From Streptomyces erythrochromogenes (GTDB lineage: Bacteria; Actinomycetota; Actinomycetes; Streptomycetales; Streptomycetaceae), in assembly GCF_036170895.1 (NCBI RefSeq), contig NZ_CP108036.1, positions 7,785,501-7,849,500 of the forward strand: a stretch of DNA of 64,000 nt, in the 5' to 3' direction. Below the pieces are notes generated by a model, which saw only the letters and a list, made by a program, of their open reading frames with translations, was not told the origin of the DNA and made no database searches. The position numbers were made by a program, and so were the translations under genes. Of the stretch, positions 8,915-17,266 are shown piece by piece. Position 1 is the stretch's first letter; the number at the start of each line of letters is the position of its first letter.

Positions 8915-9814
8915 TCACCCCTGGTCAGGTCGGGTCTCCAGGCAGCAGCGTACGAAGTCCTGGACCGCGGGGTCGGTGTCGTTCGAGGGGGCCCAGGCGA
9001 CGCCGACGGAGCTGGGGCTGAGGCCGCTGACGGGGCGGTAGGTGACGCCGGGGCGGGCGTAGAAGCGGGCTGAGGACTCAGGGGTGAGGGCGATGCCGTA
9101 GCCGTTGGCGATCGCGCTGAGCCAGTCGTCGGGCTGGTCGGTGACGGCCCCGATGCGGACCGGGTGGCCTTCGCGTTCGTCGGTGGCCAGCCAGTACTCC
9201 CGCCACGCGCCGGTTTCGGACGGGGCTGCCACGAAGGGCTCGTCCCACAGGTCCCGGAAGGGAATCCGCTCGCACGCGGCGAGCGGGTGGGAGGTGGGCA
9301 GGGCGACCCAGCGGGGCTCGGTGAACAGCACCTCCACGCGCAGGGCGTCCTGGCCGGGAAAGGGCAGCCGCAGGAGGGCGACGTCGACATCCGCGTCGGC
9401 GAGTCCGGCGGTCGGATCCGACCACGAGGCCTGCCGCATCTCGGCCCGCCACCCCGGCCGACAGCGGGCGAACGCCGTGATGATGCCCGGGGTGGTCTCG
9501 TTGGCTGCGCTGGCGAGGTAGCCGATGCGCAGCACGCGGGCCGCCCGGCTGGCCGCGGTCTTCGTGTCGCGCAGGACCTGATCCCAGTCGGACAGGAGCA
9601 CAGGGATCCGCTCCGCCAGGGTGCGGCCCGGGCCGGTGAGTGCCATGCCCGCGCGGGACCGGGTGAACAGCGTCAGCCCGAGCAGGGTTTCCAGTTGCTT
9701 GATCTGTTTGGTCAACGCCGGCTGGGACACGAACAGCCGTTCAGCGGCGCGGGTGAGGTTCCCCTCCTCGGCCACTGCGAGGAAGTAACGCAGCAACCGA
9801 GTGTGGACGTCCAT
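8915..9814 (-). CDS. LysR-family transcriptional regulator
   Basis: A 299-residue LysR protein. The N-terminal winged HTH covers about residues 1-60 (LLRYFLAVAEEGNLTRAAER, then FVSQPALTKQIKQLE). A substrate-binding domain follows from about residue 90 (VLRIGYLASAANE onward). The length is normal for the family. It is transcribed divergently from the DoxX-like gene that starts at 9929. The 114-bp intergenic space is where it would be expected to bind and control both genes. The inducer is unknown. Confidence 0.92.
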   Translation of the reverse strand: MDVHTRLLRYFLAVAEEGNLTRAAERLFVSQPALTKQIKQLETLLGLTLFTRSRAGMALTGPGRTLAERIPVLLSDWDQVLRDTKTAASRAARVLRIGYLASAANETTPGIITAFARCRPGWRAEMRQASWSDPTAGLADADVDVALLRLPFPGQDALRVEVLFTEPRWVALPTSHPLAACERIPFRDLWDEPFVAAPSETGAWREYWLATDEREGHPVRIGAVTDQPDDWLSAIANGYGIALTPESSARFYARPGVTYRPVSGLSPSSVGVAWAPSNDTDPAVQDFVRCCLETRPDQG

Positions 9815-9928
9815 TCCGCCAGGCTATCGATGCAGGTATTGGACGCCAAGAGGGCAGCGGAGCGAGGGTTTTCGCAGGGGAGGCCGACGGTCGGCCGACC
9901 CCCCGGTCGTACTGAACGGAGCTCGGGC

Positions 9929-10279
9929 ATGTTCCTCGCCTACGTGTGCGTCACCGTCCTCACGGTCCTCGCCAACATCTGGGAGGCCGTCACCAGCTTC
10001 GCGAGAGCCCGGTTCGTCCGGGCCAACGCGGCTGAAGTGGGCGTCCCGCACTCCTGGCTCCCGGCGCTCGGCGCACTGAAGGGGGCCGGAGCCGTGGGGC
10101 TCGTGCTCGGGCTCCTGGGCTTCCGGTCCGTCGGGATAGCAGCCGCGACCGGGCTCGTGTTCTTCATGATCTGCGCCGTCGCCATCCATGTCCGGGCCCG
10201 TGTCTTCCACAACATCGTCCTCCCCGGTGCCTTCCTGGGGCTGGCGGGTGCGGCCCTCGCCCTCGCCGTCGTGCGGTGA
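9929..10279 (+). CDS. DoxX-like small membrane protein
   Basis: 116 residues with four hydrophobic segments (for example YVCVTVLTVLANIWEAVTSF, ALGALKGAGAVGLVLGLLGF, GLVFFMICAVAIHVRA and LPGAFLGLAGAALALAVV), matching the DoxX_2/DoxX-like family. DoxX-type proteins sit in the cytoplasmic membrane and are linked in some actinobacteria to redox and sulfur homeostasis; the specific role here is not known. It is divergent from the LysR gene at 8915-9814 and is its most likely target. Confidence 0.85.
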   Translation: MFLAYVCVTVLTVLANIWEAVTSFARARFVRANAAEVGVPHSWLPALGALKGAGAVGLVLGLLGFRSVGIAAATGLVFFMICAVAIHVRARVFHNIVLPGAFLGLAGAALALAVVR

Positions 10280-10398
10280 CGGCCGGTATTTCCGACGGGG
10301 ACGGTTCGGACTCGGATGCTGTGTGAGTGAGTGACACGGCCCCTGTCATGCGTACCTACCGTTCCGGTGACCATCGAAGCGACCATCGAGGAGATCCA

Positions 10399-10743
10399 GT
10401 GAGCCGCTCGTCCGCGGTACGTCTGCGTTCCATCGCCGTTGCCCTTGCCGGGGCGGCGTGTCTCGTCGGCAGTGTCACGTCCGCCCGGGCGGCCCCGGCC
10501 GGAGCCGTCCAGGTAGCCGAGCACACGTACGGCGACGCCCTGCTGGCCGAGGTGAGGACGTTCACCGGCAACGGGATCGGCACCTCTCCGTCCCAGGCGG
10601 TGGACGGCGCGGTCCGGATGGCCTACACGAACGCCCAGTCGGCAGGCTGGCAGGCGAGCCAGTGCTACGTCCGTGCCACCGATGTCAAGTCGGTCGGCGG
10701 TGGCGTATACGCCGCGGTCGCCAACCTGTTCTGCCAGCGCTGA
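10399..10743 (+). CDS. small secreted protein, unknown function
   Basis: From the GTG at 10399 the product has an Arg-containing n-region, a hydrophobic core (IAVALAGAACLVGSVTS) and ARAAPA, a signal peptide of about 30 residues. The mature part of about 80 residues has the pattern RTFTGNGIGTSPSQAVDGAV and ends AVANLFCQR with two cysteines. The next gene encodes a related secreted protein (RVFTGF, SPKEAKRDAEKRARQNA, AAISCTR), so the two look like a tandem paralogous pair. No catalytic motif is visible and no known family was recognised. Confidence 0.78.
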   Translation: MSRSSAVRLRSIAVALAGAACLVGSVTSARAAPAGAVQVAEHTYGDALLAEVRTFTGNGIGTSPSQAVDGAVRMAYTNAQSAGWQASQCYVRATDVKSVGGGVYAAVANLFCQR

Positions 10744-10777
10744 ACCACACCGATTTCCATCAAGAGGGGATACCAGC

Positions 10778-11071
10778 ATGACCAAGACGCTCATCCGGGG
10801 TGGCGCCGCCATCGCTCTCGCGGGTCTTGCGGCGCTCACACCCACCGTCGCGCACGCAGGAGATGCCAGCGTGCAGGAGACGCGGGTGTTCACGGGCTTC
10901 GCGTCCGAAAACAGCCCCAAGGAGGCGAAGCGGGACGCCGAGAAGAGGGCCCGCCAGAACGCGCTGATCAGCGGATACCTCAACGAACAGTGCGTGCTGC
11001 TCTACGCGAACTCCTCCCGGCTCGGCCCCGGCTACTACTGGGCCGACGCCGCGATCAGCTGCACCCGCTGA
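10778..11071 (+). CDS. small secreted protein, paralogue of the upstream gene
   Basis: 97 residues with a signal peptide (LIRGGAAIALAGLAALTPTV then AHAG) and a mature domain sharing with its neighbour an R-x-FTG start, an SP(S/K)(Q/E)A motif, a first Cys in the middle and a C-terminal A(N/I)x2Cx1-2R. AGAGGGGA is correctly spaced before the ATG. The 34-bp gap from the upstream stop suggests co-transcription. The conserved cysteines probably form one disulfide. Function unknown. Confidence 0.8.
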   Translation: MTKTLIRGGAAIALAGLAALTPTVAHAGDASVQETRVFTGFASENSPKEAKRDAEKRARQNALISGYLNEQCVLLYANSSRLGPGYYWADAAISCTR

Positions 11072-11784
11072 TCCGCTGAACCGCTGAACCGCTGAACCAG
11101 CTCGGGCCGGCCACCTACGGGAGTCACCCACGGGTGACCTGTTCCGCGAGCACATGCGCGCCGGCCTTCCGGCACCGGACGAGGCCACGAGCGGGGCGGT
11201 CAAGAGCGCCTGGCCCGTCCGGACACCGAGCGTGGATTCCCGCTGGACGGCATCCTGGCCGACTCGAAGTCGAGGCAGGATGCCGTGCTGGACCTGGAGA
11301 TTCCGCAAGCCCAGGTGGTCGGGCGGATCGGTGGACGACGGTTGTGCCGTCAGGACCACGAACGCATGTCCCTGAGTGGCTCGGCCCATTGGCTCGGCCC
11401 ATTGATGGGCGTCATGGATTCTGCTACCGCCGTGCAGCTGGTCGACGACTGCCCGCCCCGACGGGTGGCCTTCCCGCGCGAAGAACTGTTGGAGGGCTTG
11501 GAGGCCCTTCAGGAACACCTGGGGCGGCCCCTCGCCATCGCCGGATCAGTCCGCACGGTCCGGCCCGAGGCAACTCTCCACCGGGATCGCCCGCCACATG
11601 GCGCCGACCTGCACGCCGTGGCCGGGCGGCAGCCCATCTCCCAGCGTCCCGGTGCACCAGTGCTGAGCCGACCCGTTACCTCATATCTTGATCAACTTCA
11701 TAGGCGTGGGCCTTCAAGTCCTTCTAGATTGCTCCCGACCACAGCGCACCGAAAGTGTGCGAAGACAGCGAATTTGGGGGAAGT
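11072..11784. other. 710-bp stretch, possible remnant of an unrecognised gene
   Basis: A plus-strand frame between about 11230 and 11640 reads like real protein (LDGILADSKSRQDAVLDLEI and later FPREELLEGLEALQEHL) but has no clear start and breaks off near 11640. No family was recognised. It may be a decayed gene; nothing else is supported here. Confidence 0.35.
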
Positions 11785-12051
11785 ATGAAGCGTAAGGCAG
11801 CCATCGTTATGGCCGCTCTTGTCATGGCGTCCGGGGTAGGCATGGTGGGCGCCTCACAGGCTTCCGCGCGCGACTGCCAGTACAACACGCGCTCCTGCAA
11901 GTGGGAGCCCACTGCCGCGCTGTGCTTGGCGAACGCTGACACGATCAACTTGCCGCAGTACAAGCGTCTCAAGATCACCGAGCTGCCTCAGCCGTTCAAG
12001 GGGCGCTTCATGGCCTGCTCCTCCGGCACTTGGACGAAGGGCCGCGGCTGA
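11785..12051 (+). CDS. small secreted protein, four cysteines
   Basis: 88 residues. Lys/Arg followed by a hydrophobic run (AAIVMAALVMASGVGMVGA) and SQASARD give a clear signal peptide. The roughly 60-residue mature part is basic and contains four Cys (DCQY, RSCK, ALCL, MACS), suggesting two disulfides. TTGGGGGAAGT precedes the ATG at RBS distance. It is not obviously related to the two secreted proteins upstream. Family and role unknown. Confidence 0.72.
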   Translation: MKRKAAIVMAALVMASGVGMVGASQASARDCQYNTRSCKWEPTAALCLANADTINLPQYKRLKITELPQPFKGRFMACSSGTWTKGRG

Positions 12052-12207
12052 CCGGCAGCCCGAACGGCCAGCCGGCTGTCCCGCCTTTGTGGCGGGCGGC
12101 CGCCTGGCCCGGCTGGAGCCATAACCTTTCCCACGTGACAGGGCGGCGTCCAGTCCCCGTCCGCGTACCCGTAGGTCGGCTCGCCCGGCCGGGCCAGGCG
12201 GGTCACG

Positions 12208-12470
12208 TCACGGGCCGTCCGGGCCGCGGAGGCAGCAGAGCACGTACGTGTCCTCGAACCGGGCGATGTCGCCGACGAGTTCGGCGCCGTGAGGGCGCAG
12301 GCTGGCAACGGCGTCCTCGATGTCGTCGACGACGAACATGACGCGATGCGTACCCGACTGGTCGGCGACGAGGTCCTCGACCTGCGCCCTGCCCTCCAGC
12401 TCCACACCGAGTTCCACAAGAACGCGATGGCGGCATCCGGGTCCTCGACGGCGATGCCGATGTTGTCCCG
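12208..12470 (-). pseudogene. VOC/glyoxalase-family protein scar
   Basis: The start NIGIAVEDPDAAIAF is in one frame. The continuation ELGVELEGRAQVEDLVADQS and THRVMFVVDDIEDAVASLRP, then HGAELVGDIARFEDTY, is in another. About 30 residues between the two halves of the VOC fold are missing and the C-terminus is cut after RGPDG. VOC proteins bind a metal and act on small ligands; this copy cannot encode one. Confidence 0.8.
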
Positions 12471-12664
12471 TCTCCCCGGCGTCCTTTGTGCGGCCGGCGC
12501 GGGATCCGCGGCCGACGTGAGTCCAGCAGCCGGTCGGAACAGTGCCCAACCACCGTGCACAGCAACGGCCCTTCACAGAAGATCCGGGAAGAGCTCCAGC
12601 CCGAACCCGAGGTGGTGCACGCGGTTGCCCGGCCGGTGCGGCGGGCGGCCCCGCCGCGACCGGA

Positions 12665-13129
12665 TCACGGCGTCGCCCGGCGCAAGGACACGGCGAAGGC
12701 GCAACTGGTGACGGTGAGGACGACGATCGGTGGCATGGGCAGGAACAGGACGGATATCGCCAGGCCCACCAGAGAAGCGACGAGGGGCGTCCATCCGAAG
12801 GCGGTGCGCCGTTCGACCAGTTCCGGGGCGTGCCGGACGGCGGTGAGGGCGAGGAGCCCGCACGCGATGACGAAGAGGGCCATGACGAGGCTCATGCCCT
12901 GGACGATGTCGAGGGTGCTGCGTTCCAGGCCGAGCAGGGTCATCCTCGACTCCCGCATGGCTGCCGAGGAGGCTTCCTGCTGAGGGGTGGGGTCGCCCAG
13001 CGCCGTCGCGGCCGCAAGGGCGAGGTGACCCGTGCCCAGCAGGAGGAAGCCGCCGGCCCCGACTCTGAAGGGTCGCAGTGGCTTGGGTCGGGGCTTGCGC
13101 TCGAGGACGGGTGTGACGATCGCGCTCAC
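12665..13129 (-). CDS. four-helix integral membrane protein, unknown function
   Basis: 154 residues with four predicted membrane segments (GAGGFLLLGTGHLALAAATA, IVQGMSLVMALFVIACGLLA, TPLVASLVGLAISVLFL and PPIVVLTVTSCAFAVSL). It resembles the LIC_13387-type small integral membrane proteins. The upstream region carries two copies of a CTCTACA-N2-TGTAGAG operator (13160-13208), so it is probably under a dedicated repressor. No such regulator gene is found nearby. Confidence 0.75.
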   Translation of the reverse strand: MSAIVTPVLERKPRPKPLRPFRVGAGGFLLLGTGHLALAAATALGDPTPQQEASSAAMRESRMTLLGLERSTLDIVQGMSLVMALFVIACGLLALTAVRHAPELVERRTAFGWTPLVASLVGLAISVLFLPMPPIVVLTVTSCAFAVSLRRATP

Positions 13130-13159
13130 CGTGGCTCCTTGAAGTCGAACGAGGCCGCC

Positions 13160-13208
13160 CTCTACATCGGTAGAGGATGGCTGCTGCCCGCACTCTACAC
13201 ATGTAGAG
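13160..13208. promoter_or_regulatory. two copies of a CTCTACA-N2-TGTAGAG palindrome
   Basis: Copy 1 at 13160-13175 has one mismatch (GGTAGAG in the right arm). Copy 2 at 13193-13208 is a perfect 7-2-7 inverted repeat. Their starts are 33 bp apart, close to three helical turns. They lie 31-79 bp upstream of the membrane-protein gene ending at 12665. TACA/TGTA half sites recall BlaI/MecI-type or other winged-helix repressor operators; this family assignment is inference. Confidence 0.7.
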
Positions 13209-13249
13209 GCGCATGGGGAGGGGTCGCTGCAGCGCGCACACCGGATGCA

Positions 13250-14060
13250 GAACCGCGCACTGCTGATTCCGGCGGGTGCTCGCCATCGCCGACGCGGTCC
13301 GCCGCGCCGCTCAGAAACGCCTCACCGGCCGGGAGGAGGAGCTCGGCGAGACGCCAGAAGGTGGCGCCGGGCTGGTCGGCCGACCAGCTGCGCGGCCACC
13401 TTGGAAGTCGATCATCTGGCGGCTGCCCGCCGGCAACCGTGGCGGGCTGCCCGCCGGACCCGATGGCAGGCGTGTCGGCCATGAGTGCGGCGAGCATCCG
13501 CGCGTGGAGGTGTTCGGCCCTTCCGATGCCGAGCTCGTCGTACTCGATCGCCGCCGTGCCCGCCTTGACGCGGCCGGTCAGCCGGGGGACGGCCCGGAGG
13601 TGGGGTCGGCCTCCTTCAGGCGGTAGGGGGAGCGCAGGGCCGCGTACTCGCGCAGCTGCCGCAGTTCGCCGTCGTCGGGGTGGCGGCCGACGCTGCCCGA
13701 GAGGCCGACGGGTCGACGAGGAGGGGTGCGAAGGCCTCCTCGGCGGAGCCCGGCGCGTCACGCAGCTCGGTCCGCAGGGCGTGCAGGAAGCGGGTGGGTC
13801 TCCAGCGCCCGGCGCAGCCGGAGCAGGTCCGGATCCCACTCCCGGTCGTCGTCGAAGCCCCGGTAGTGAAGCTCGTAGCAGGTGGAGGGCGAGCTGCAGG
13901 TCCTCGCCCCAGGGGTCGGCCTTCAGGAGCGCGGCAGGATCCGCGGGGGCCGTCCGGTGCGCAGGGACCGACCGCGGCGGCGGGGACGCCGCCCCGACCT
14001 CGGCGAGCGCCCGCGCGTGCGGAGTCGGTCGTGGCGGGAGCGGTCGCGTTCACCGGCGGT
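13250..14060 (-). pseudogene. iron-containing redox enzyme (heme-oxygenase-like fold), decayed
   Basis: Family segments appear in order in three frames: LLKADPWGEDLQLALHLL, RGFDDDREWDPDLLRLRRAL, FLHALRTELRDAPGSAEEAF, GELRQLREYAALRSPYRLKE, and RLTGRVKAGTAAIEYDELGI followed by GRAEHLHARMLAALMAD. The C-terminal third of the family is absent. At least three frameshifts are needed to read it. It follows the CDGSH gene as the expected third gene of a methyltransferase-CDGSH-redox-enzyme operon found in streptomycetes. Confidence 0.72.
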
Positions 14061-14301
14061 CTGGGCGGTCTCCTTCCACAGGGGCGCGCTCCTCCGGGCC
14101 CCGCTGTTCTCGCCGCCGGTGGCTGGTGTCGCACCACGGGTAGGTGCGGCTGCGGCGGCAGGTGCACAGCGCGACCGCGAAGCGGTCGGAGCGGACCACC
14201 GTGCCGTCGTCGAGCACGACCTCCACCGGGCCTTCCACCAGCACGGGGCCGCCCCGTTCCAGGAAGACGCGCCGGGCCTCAGCGTCCGGGTCGTTCGGCA
14301 C
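14050..14301 (-). CDS. CDGSH-type iron-sulfur protein
   Basis: 83 residues with one CDGSH cluster-binding site: C46-x-C48-x8-C57-D-T-S-H61, in CTCRRSRTYPWCDTSH. This gives the three-Cys one-His 2Fe-2S ligand set of the family (Thr replaces the usual Gly). Such proteins transfer electrons or clusters. The GTG start at 14301 overlaps the end of the methyltransferase gene by 23 nt, so the two are translationally linked. The partner enzyme downstream has decayed. Confidence 0.87.
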   Translation of the reverse strand: MPNDPDAEARRVFLERGGPVLVEGPVEVVLDDGTVVRSDRFAVALCTCRRSRTYPWCDTSHRRREQRGPEERAPVEGDRPDRR

Positions 14302-14974
14302 GGACGATCACCAGCCCTTCCCGCTCCTCGCCGACGCCCACGAGTCCCTGCTCCTCCAGCCAGGCCCTACGGGAGCGCAGCACGGGCCCCCAGGGCACGA
14401 CGCCCCGCATCGTGATCTCCGCGGACAGCCCCGTCCGGCGCAGGTGGTCCACCGTCGTCCGGGATCCGCACAGCACGGAGTGCACCATGAGCAGTACACC
14501 GCCCGGGCGCAGCAGCGCCGAGGCCCGCGCGCAGATCCTGTCGATGACCTCGCGTCCGGCCTCGCCGCCCTCCCAGGCGCGCCCGGGGCCGCGCTCGGGC
14601 AGGCGGGCCCGGGGCGAGGGAACGTACGGGGGGTTCGCCAGGACGATGTCGAAGCGCCGGCCCCGGCTCACGGCGGCGAAGTCCCCGTGGAGGACGCGTA
14701 CGGGCAGCCCGAGCCGGGTGCCGTTCAGGCGGGCGGCCGCGACCGCCCTCCGGGACACGTCGACCGCCGTGACACGGGCTCCTCTGGACGCGGCGAGGAG
14801 CGCGAGGGCGCCCGATCCGGTGCCGATGTCCATGACGTCCGTGCCGGGGCCGATGCCCTCGTGTACCAGGGCCTGCGCGAGCAGCCCGGTATCGGCCTGC
14901 GGGCGGTAGACCCCGGGCGGGACGCAGAGGCCGGTGGGCGGGGCCGGTACTGCTGCGATGAGTGCGGACGCCAT
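14279..14974 (-). CDS. HemK2/MTQ2-like SAM-dependent methyltransferase
   Basis: 231 residues. The SAM-binding motif I is DIGTGSG (49-55) and the NPPY motif at 114-117 marks N6-adenine or N5-glutamine methyltransferases; this size and arrangement match HemK2-like methyltransferases common in actinobacteria. It heads an operon with the CDGSH gene (overlapping) and the decayed redox enzyme. The substrate is not known; a protein glutamine is plausible from the motif. Confidence 0.85.
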   Translation of the reverse strand: MASALIAAVPAPPTGLCVPPGVYRPQADTGLLAQALVHEGIGPGTDVMDIGTGSGALALLAASRGARVTAVDVSRRAVAAARLNGTRLGLPVRVLHGDFAAVSRGRRFDIVLANPPYVPSPRARLPERGPGRAWEGGEAGREVIDRICARASALLRPGGVLLMVHSVLCGSRTTVDHLRRTGLSAEITMRGVVPWGPVLRSRRAWLEEQGLVGVGEEREGLVIVRAERPGR

Positions 14975-15107
14975 GGAAGATCTCCCGGGTCGGCCGTGCG
15001 ATACCGGTGCAGGCGGGCACGGTGTGGCTGGTGTGTTCGTTGTGGCGGCTACCCGCAGACGGTGGTGCTACCCATGGTGGCCGGGCGGCACCCGGCCATC
15101 TCCATGG

Positions 15108-15410
15108 TCAGGCCGACGGGAGCGTCGCCATGGCCCCAGGGGAGAGGAGCAGGCGGCGCTCCCGGGCCGTGAGGCCGCCCCAGACGCCATGGGGCTCATG
15201 CGTGGCGAGGGCATGATGCAGACAGGCTTCGACCACGGGGCATGTTCCGCACAGCGACTTCGCCTGCCGGTCGCTTTCCTTCCGTCCCCTGCGTCCCTCC
15301 TCCTCCGCCGGGCCGAAGAACGGCTCGGACCCCACCTCACGGCAGACCGCCTCGGCTTGCCAGGCCCAGTTCTGCAGCAGGGGGGCCGGGAGGCGGGAGG
15401 AATTCGGCAT
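15108..15410 (-). CDS. WhiB-like (Wbl) iron-sulfur transcription factor
   Basis: 100 residues from the ATG at 15410, which has GGAGCC upstream. The four cluster Cys are C23, C54, C57 and C63 (C-x2-C-x5-C in LCGTCPVVEAC), and the turn GVWGGL is at 75-80, followed by a basic ARERR segment. Wbl proteins are actinobacteria-specific 4Fe-4S regulators, often partners of principal sigma factors. It is monocistronic and divergent from the glutamate-synthase-like gene. Confidence 0.93.
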   Translation of the reverse strand: MPNSSRLPAPLLQNWAWQAEAVCREVGSEPFFGPAEEEGRRGRKESDRQAKSLCGTCPVVEACLHHALATHEPHGVWGGLTARERRLLLSPGAMATLPSA

Positions 15411-15660
15411 CGCTGGCTCCTTGACGTCGGTGTTCTGCGGCACGTCTGTTCGCATTCGCGCGGTTGAAACCCACCCGGTTGCCCGCGACGCGGCGGGCGG
15501 TTGCGGAGCCTGGGCGACGGCGAGTTCGCCCGGGTGCGGCCGGCGGGCCCGTCCACCGTGCATTCCGGCGCTACGGCCGGCTACGGGAACCAGGGGCGGC
15601 CGGCTTCCTCGCGACCCGGGCCCGGGAATGGAAGGCGGGGGCGGGGACAGAAGCGGGGGT

Positions 15661-17247
15661 GTGCTGACGATACTTGCCCTGCTGCTGGTCCTCGGCGCAG
15701 CCGCGGTCGCCGCGGTTGCCGCCGCCCTCACCGTGTCGTCCTGGTGGTGGGCCGCTGCCGCGCCCCTGCTGCTGCTCCTGCTCACGGCACTCCACGACGT
15801 CCTGCAGCGCCGCCACTCCATTCTGCGCAATTATCCGGTCCTCGGGCACCTGCGCTTCGCGCTGGAGGCAGTGCGCCCCGAGATCCAGCAGTACTTCATC
15901 GAACGGAACTTCGACGGCCGCCCGTTCGACCGCGATACCCGGAGCCTCGTCTACGAGCGGGCCAAGGGGACCGACGCCGAGGAACCGTTCGGCAGCGAAC
16001 GCGACCTCTACGAGGCCGGCAGTGAGTACCTCGCCCCCTCGATGGCGCCGCGCCCCCTGTCCACCGGAACTCCCCGCGTCCGCGTGGGCGGCCCCGACTG
16101 CACCCAGCCGTACGACATGGCCCTGCTCAACATCTCCGCGATGAGCTTCGGCTCCCTGTCGGCCAACGCGATCCTGGCGCTCAACACCGGTGCGCGGCTG
16201 GGGGGCTTCGCCCACGACACCGGCGAGGGCGGCCTGTCGGACCACCACCTGCGGCCCGGCGGGGACCTCGTCTGGGAGATCGGCACCGGCTACTTCGGGT
16301 GCCGTACCGACGACGGCGGCTTCGACGAGCGGCAGTTCGCCCGGAAGGCCGCGCACCCGCACGTCAAGGCGGTCTCGCTGAAGATCAGCCAGGGTGCCAA
16401 GCCCGGTGTGGGCGGCGTCCTGCCCGGGGCCAAGGTGAACGCGGAAATCGCCCGGGTACGAGGGGTGCCGCAGGGCCGCACCGTCGTCTCCCCGCCCTAC
16501 CACCGGGTGTACTCCACGCCGCGCGAGCTGGTGCGCTTCCTGGCCCGGATACGGGAGTTGGCCGACGGCAAGCCCGTCGGATTCAAACTGTGCGTCGGCT
16601 CGCGCCGCGAGTTCCTCGCCGTGTGCCGGGCCGCCCTGGAGGAGGGCACGGCCCCGGACTTCATCGTCGTCGACGGAGCCGAAGGCGGTACGGGGGCGGC
16701 CCCCCTGGAGTTCGTCGACATCGTCGGACTGCCGCTCGGCGAGGGGCTGATGACCGTCCACAACGCGCTCGTGGGCACCGGCCTGCGCGACCGCATCCGT
16801 GTCGGGGCCGCCGGCAAGGTCGCCACCGGCGGCGACCTCGTGAAGCGACTGCTCCAGGGGGCCGACTACACCAATGCCGCCCGCGCCATGATGTTCGCGG
16901 TCGGCTGCATACAGGCCCAGCGCTGCCACACCAACACCTGCCCGGTGGGCGTCGCCACCCAGAGCGAGCGGCGGGCCCGCGCCCTCGATGTCGGCGACAA
17001 GGCGCAGCGCGTCCGCCGGTACCAGGAAGCCACCGTCAAGAGCGCCCGCGAAATCATGGCCGCGATGGGTGTCGACGACCCCCAGGGCCTGCGCCCGCAC
17101 ATGCTGCTGCAGCGCGTCGACCCGCACACCGTCCGCTCCTACGCCGAACTCCACGAGTGGCTCTCGCCAGGACAGCTCCTGGCATCTCCGCCCGAATCGT
17201 GGGCAGCCGACTGGTCGGCGGCCGATCCCGACCGCTTCACCCACTGA
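15661..17247 (+). CDS. FMN-binding glutamate-synthase-family protein
   Basis: About 528 residues. An N-terminal membrane anchor (LALLLVLGAAAVAAVAAALT and AAAAPLLLLLLTALHDVL) precedes a GltB-type FMN barrel with MSFGSLSANAILALN, TGEGGLSDHH, KISQGAKPGVGG, VVDGAEGGTGAAP and the Cys cluster CIQAQRCHTNTCPVGVATQ that would hold a 3Fe-4S centre. It lacks the amidotransferase domain of true glutamate synthase, so its physiological reaction is uncertain. The GTG at 15661 is preferred because it opens the anchor; an ATG at 15628 is in frame. It is 19 bp from poxB and probably co-transcribed with it. Confidence 0.88.
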   Translation: MLTILALLLVLGAAAVAAVAAALTVSSWWWAAAAPLLLLLLTALHDVLQRRHSILRNYPVLGHLRFALEAVRPEIQQYFIERNFDGRPFDRDTRSLVYERAKGTDAEEPFGSERDLYEAGSEYLAPSMAPRPLSTGTPRVRVGGPDCTQPYDMALLNISAMSFGSLSANAILALNTGARLGGFAHDTGEGGLSDHHLRPGGDLVWEIGTGYFGCRTDDGGFDERQFARKAAHPHVKAVSLKISQGAKPGVGGVLPGAKVNAEIARVRGVPQGRTVVSPPYHRVYSTPRELVRFLARIRELADGKPVGFKLCVGSRREFLAVCRAALEEGTAPDFIVVDGAEGGTGAAPLEFVDIVGLPLGEGLMTVHNALVGTGLRDRIRVGAAGKVATGGDLVKRLLQGADYTNAARAMMFAVGCIQAQRCHTNTCPVGVATQSERRARALDVGDKAQRVRRYQEATVKSAREIMAAMGVDDPQGLRPHMLLQRVDPHTVRSYAELHEWLSPGQLLASPPESWAADWSAADPDRFTH

Positions 17248-17266
17248 ACCCGCACCGGAGGTCCAC

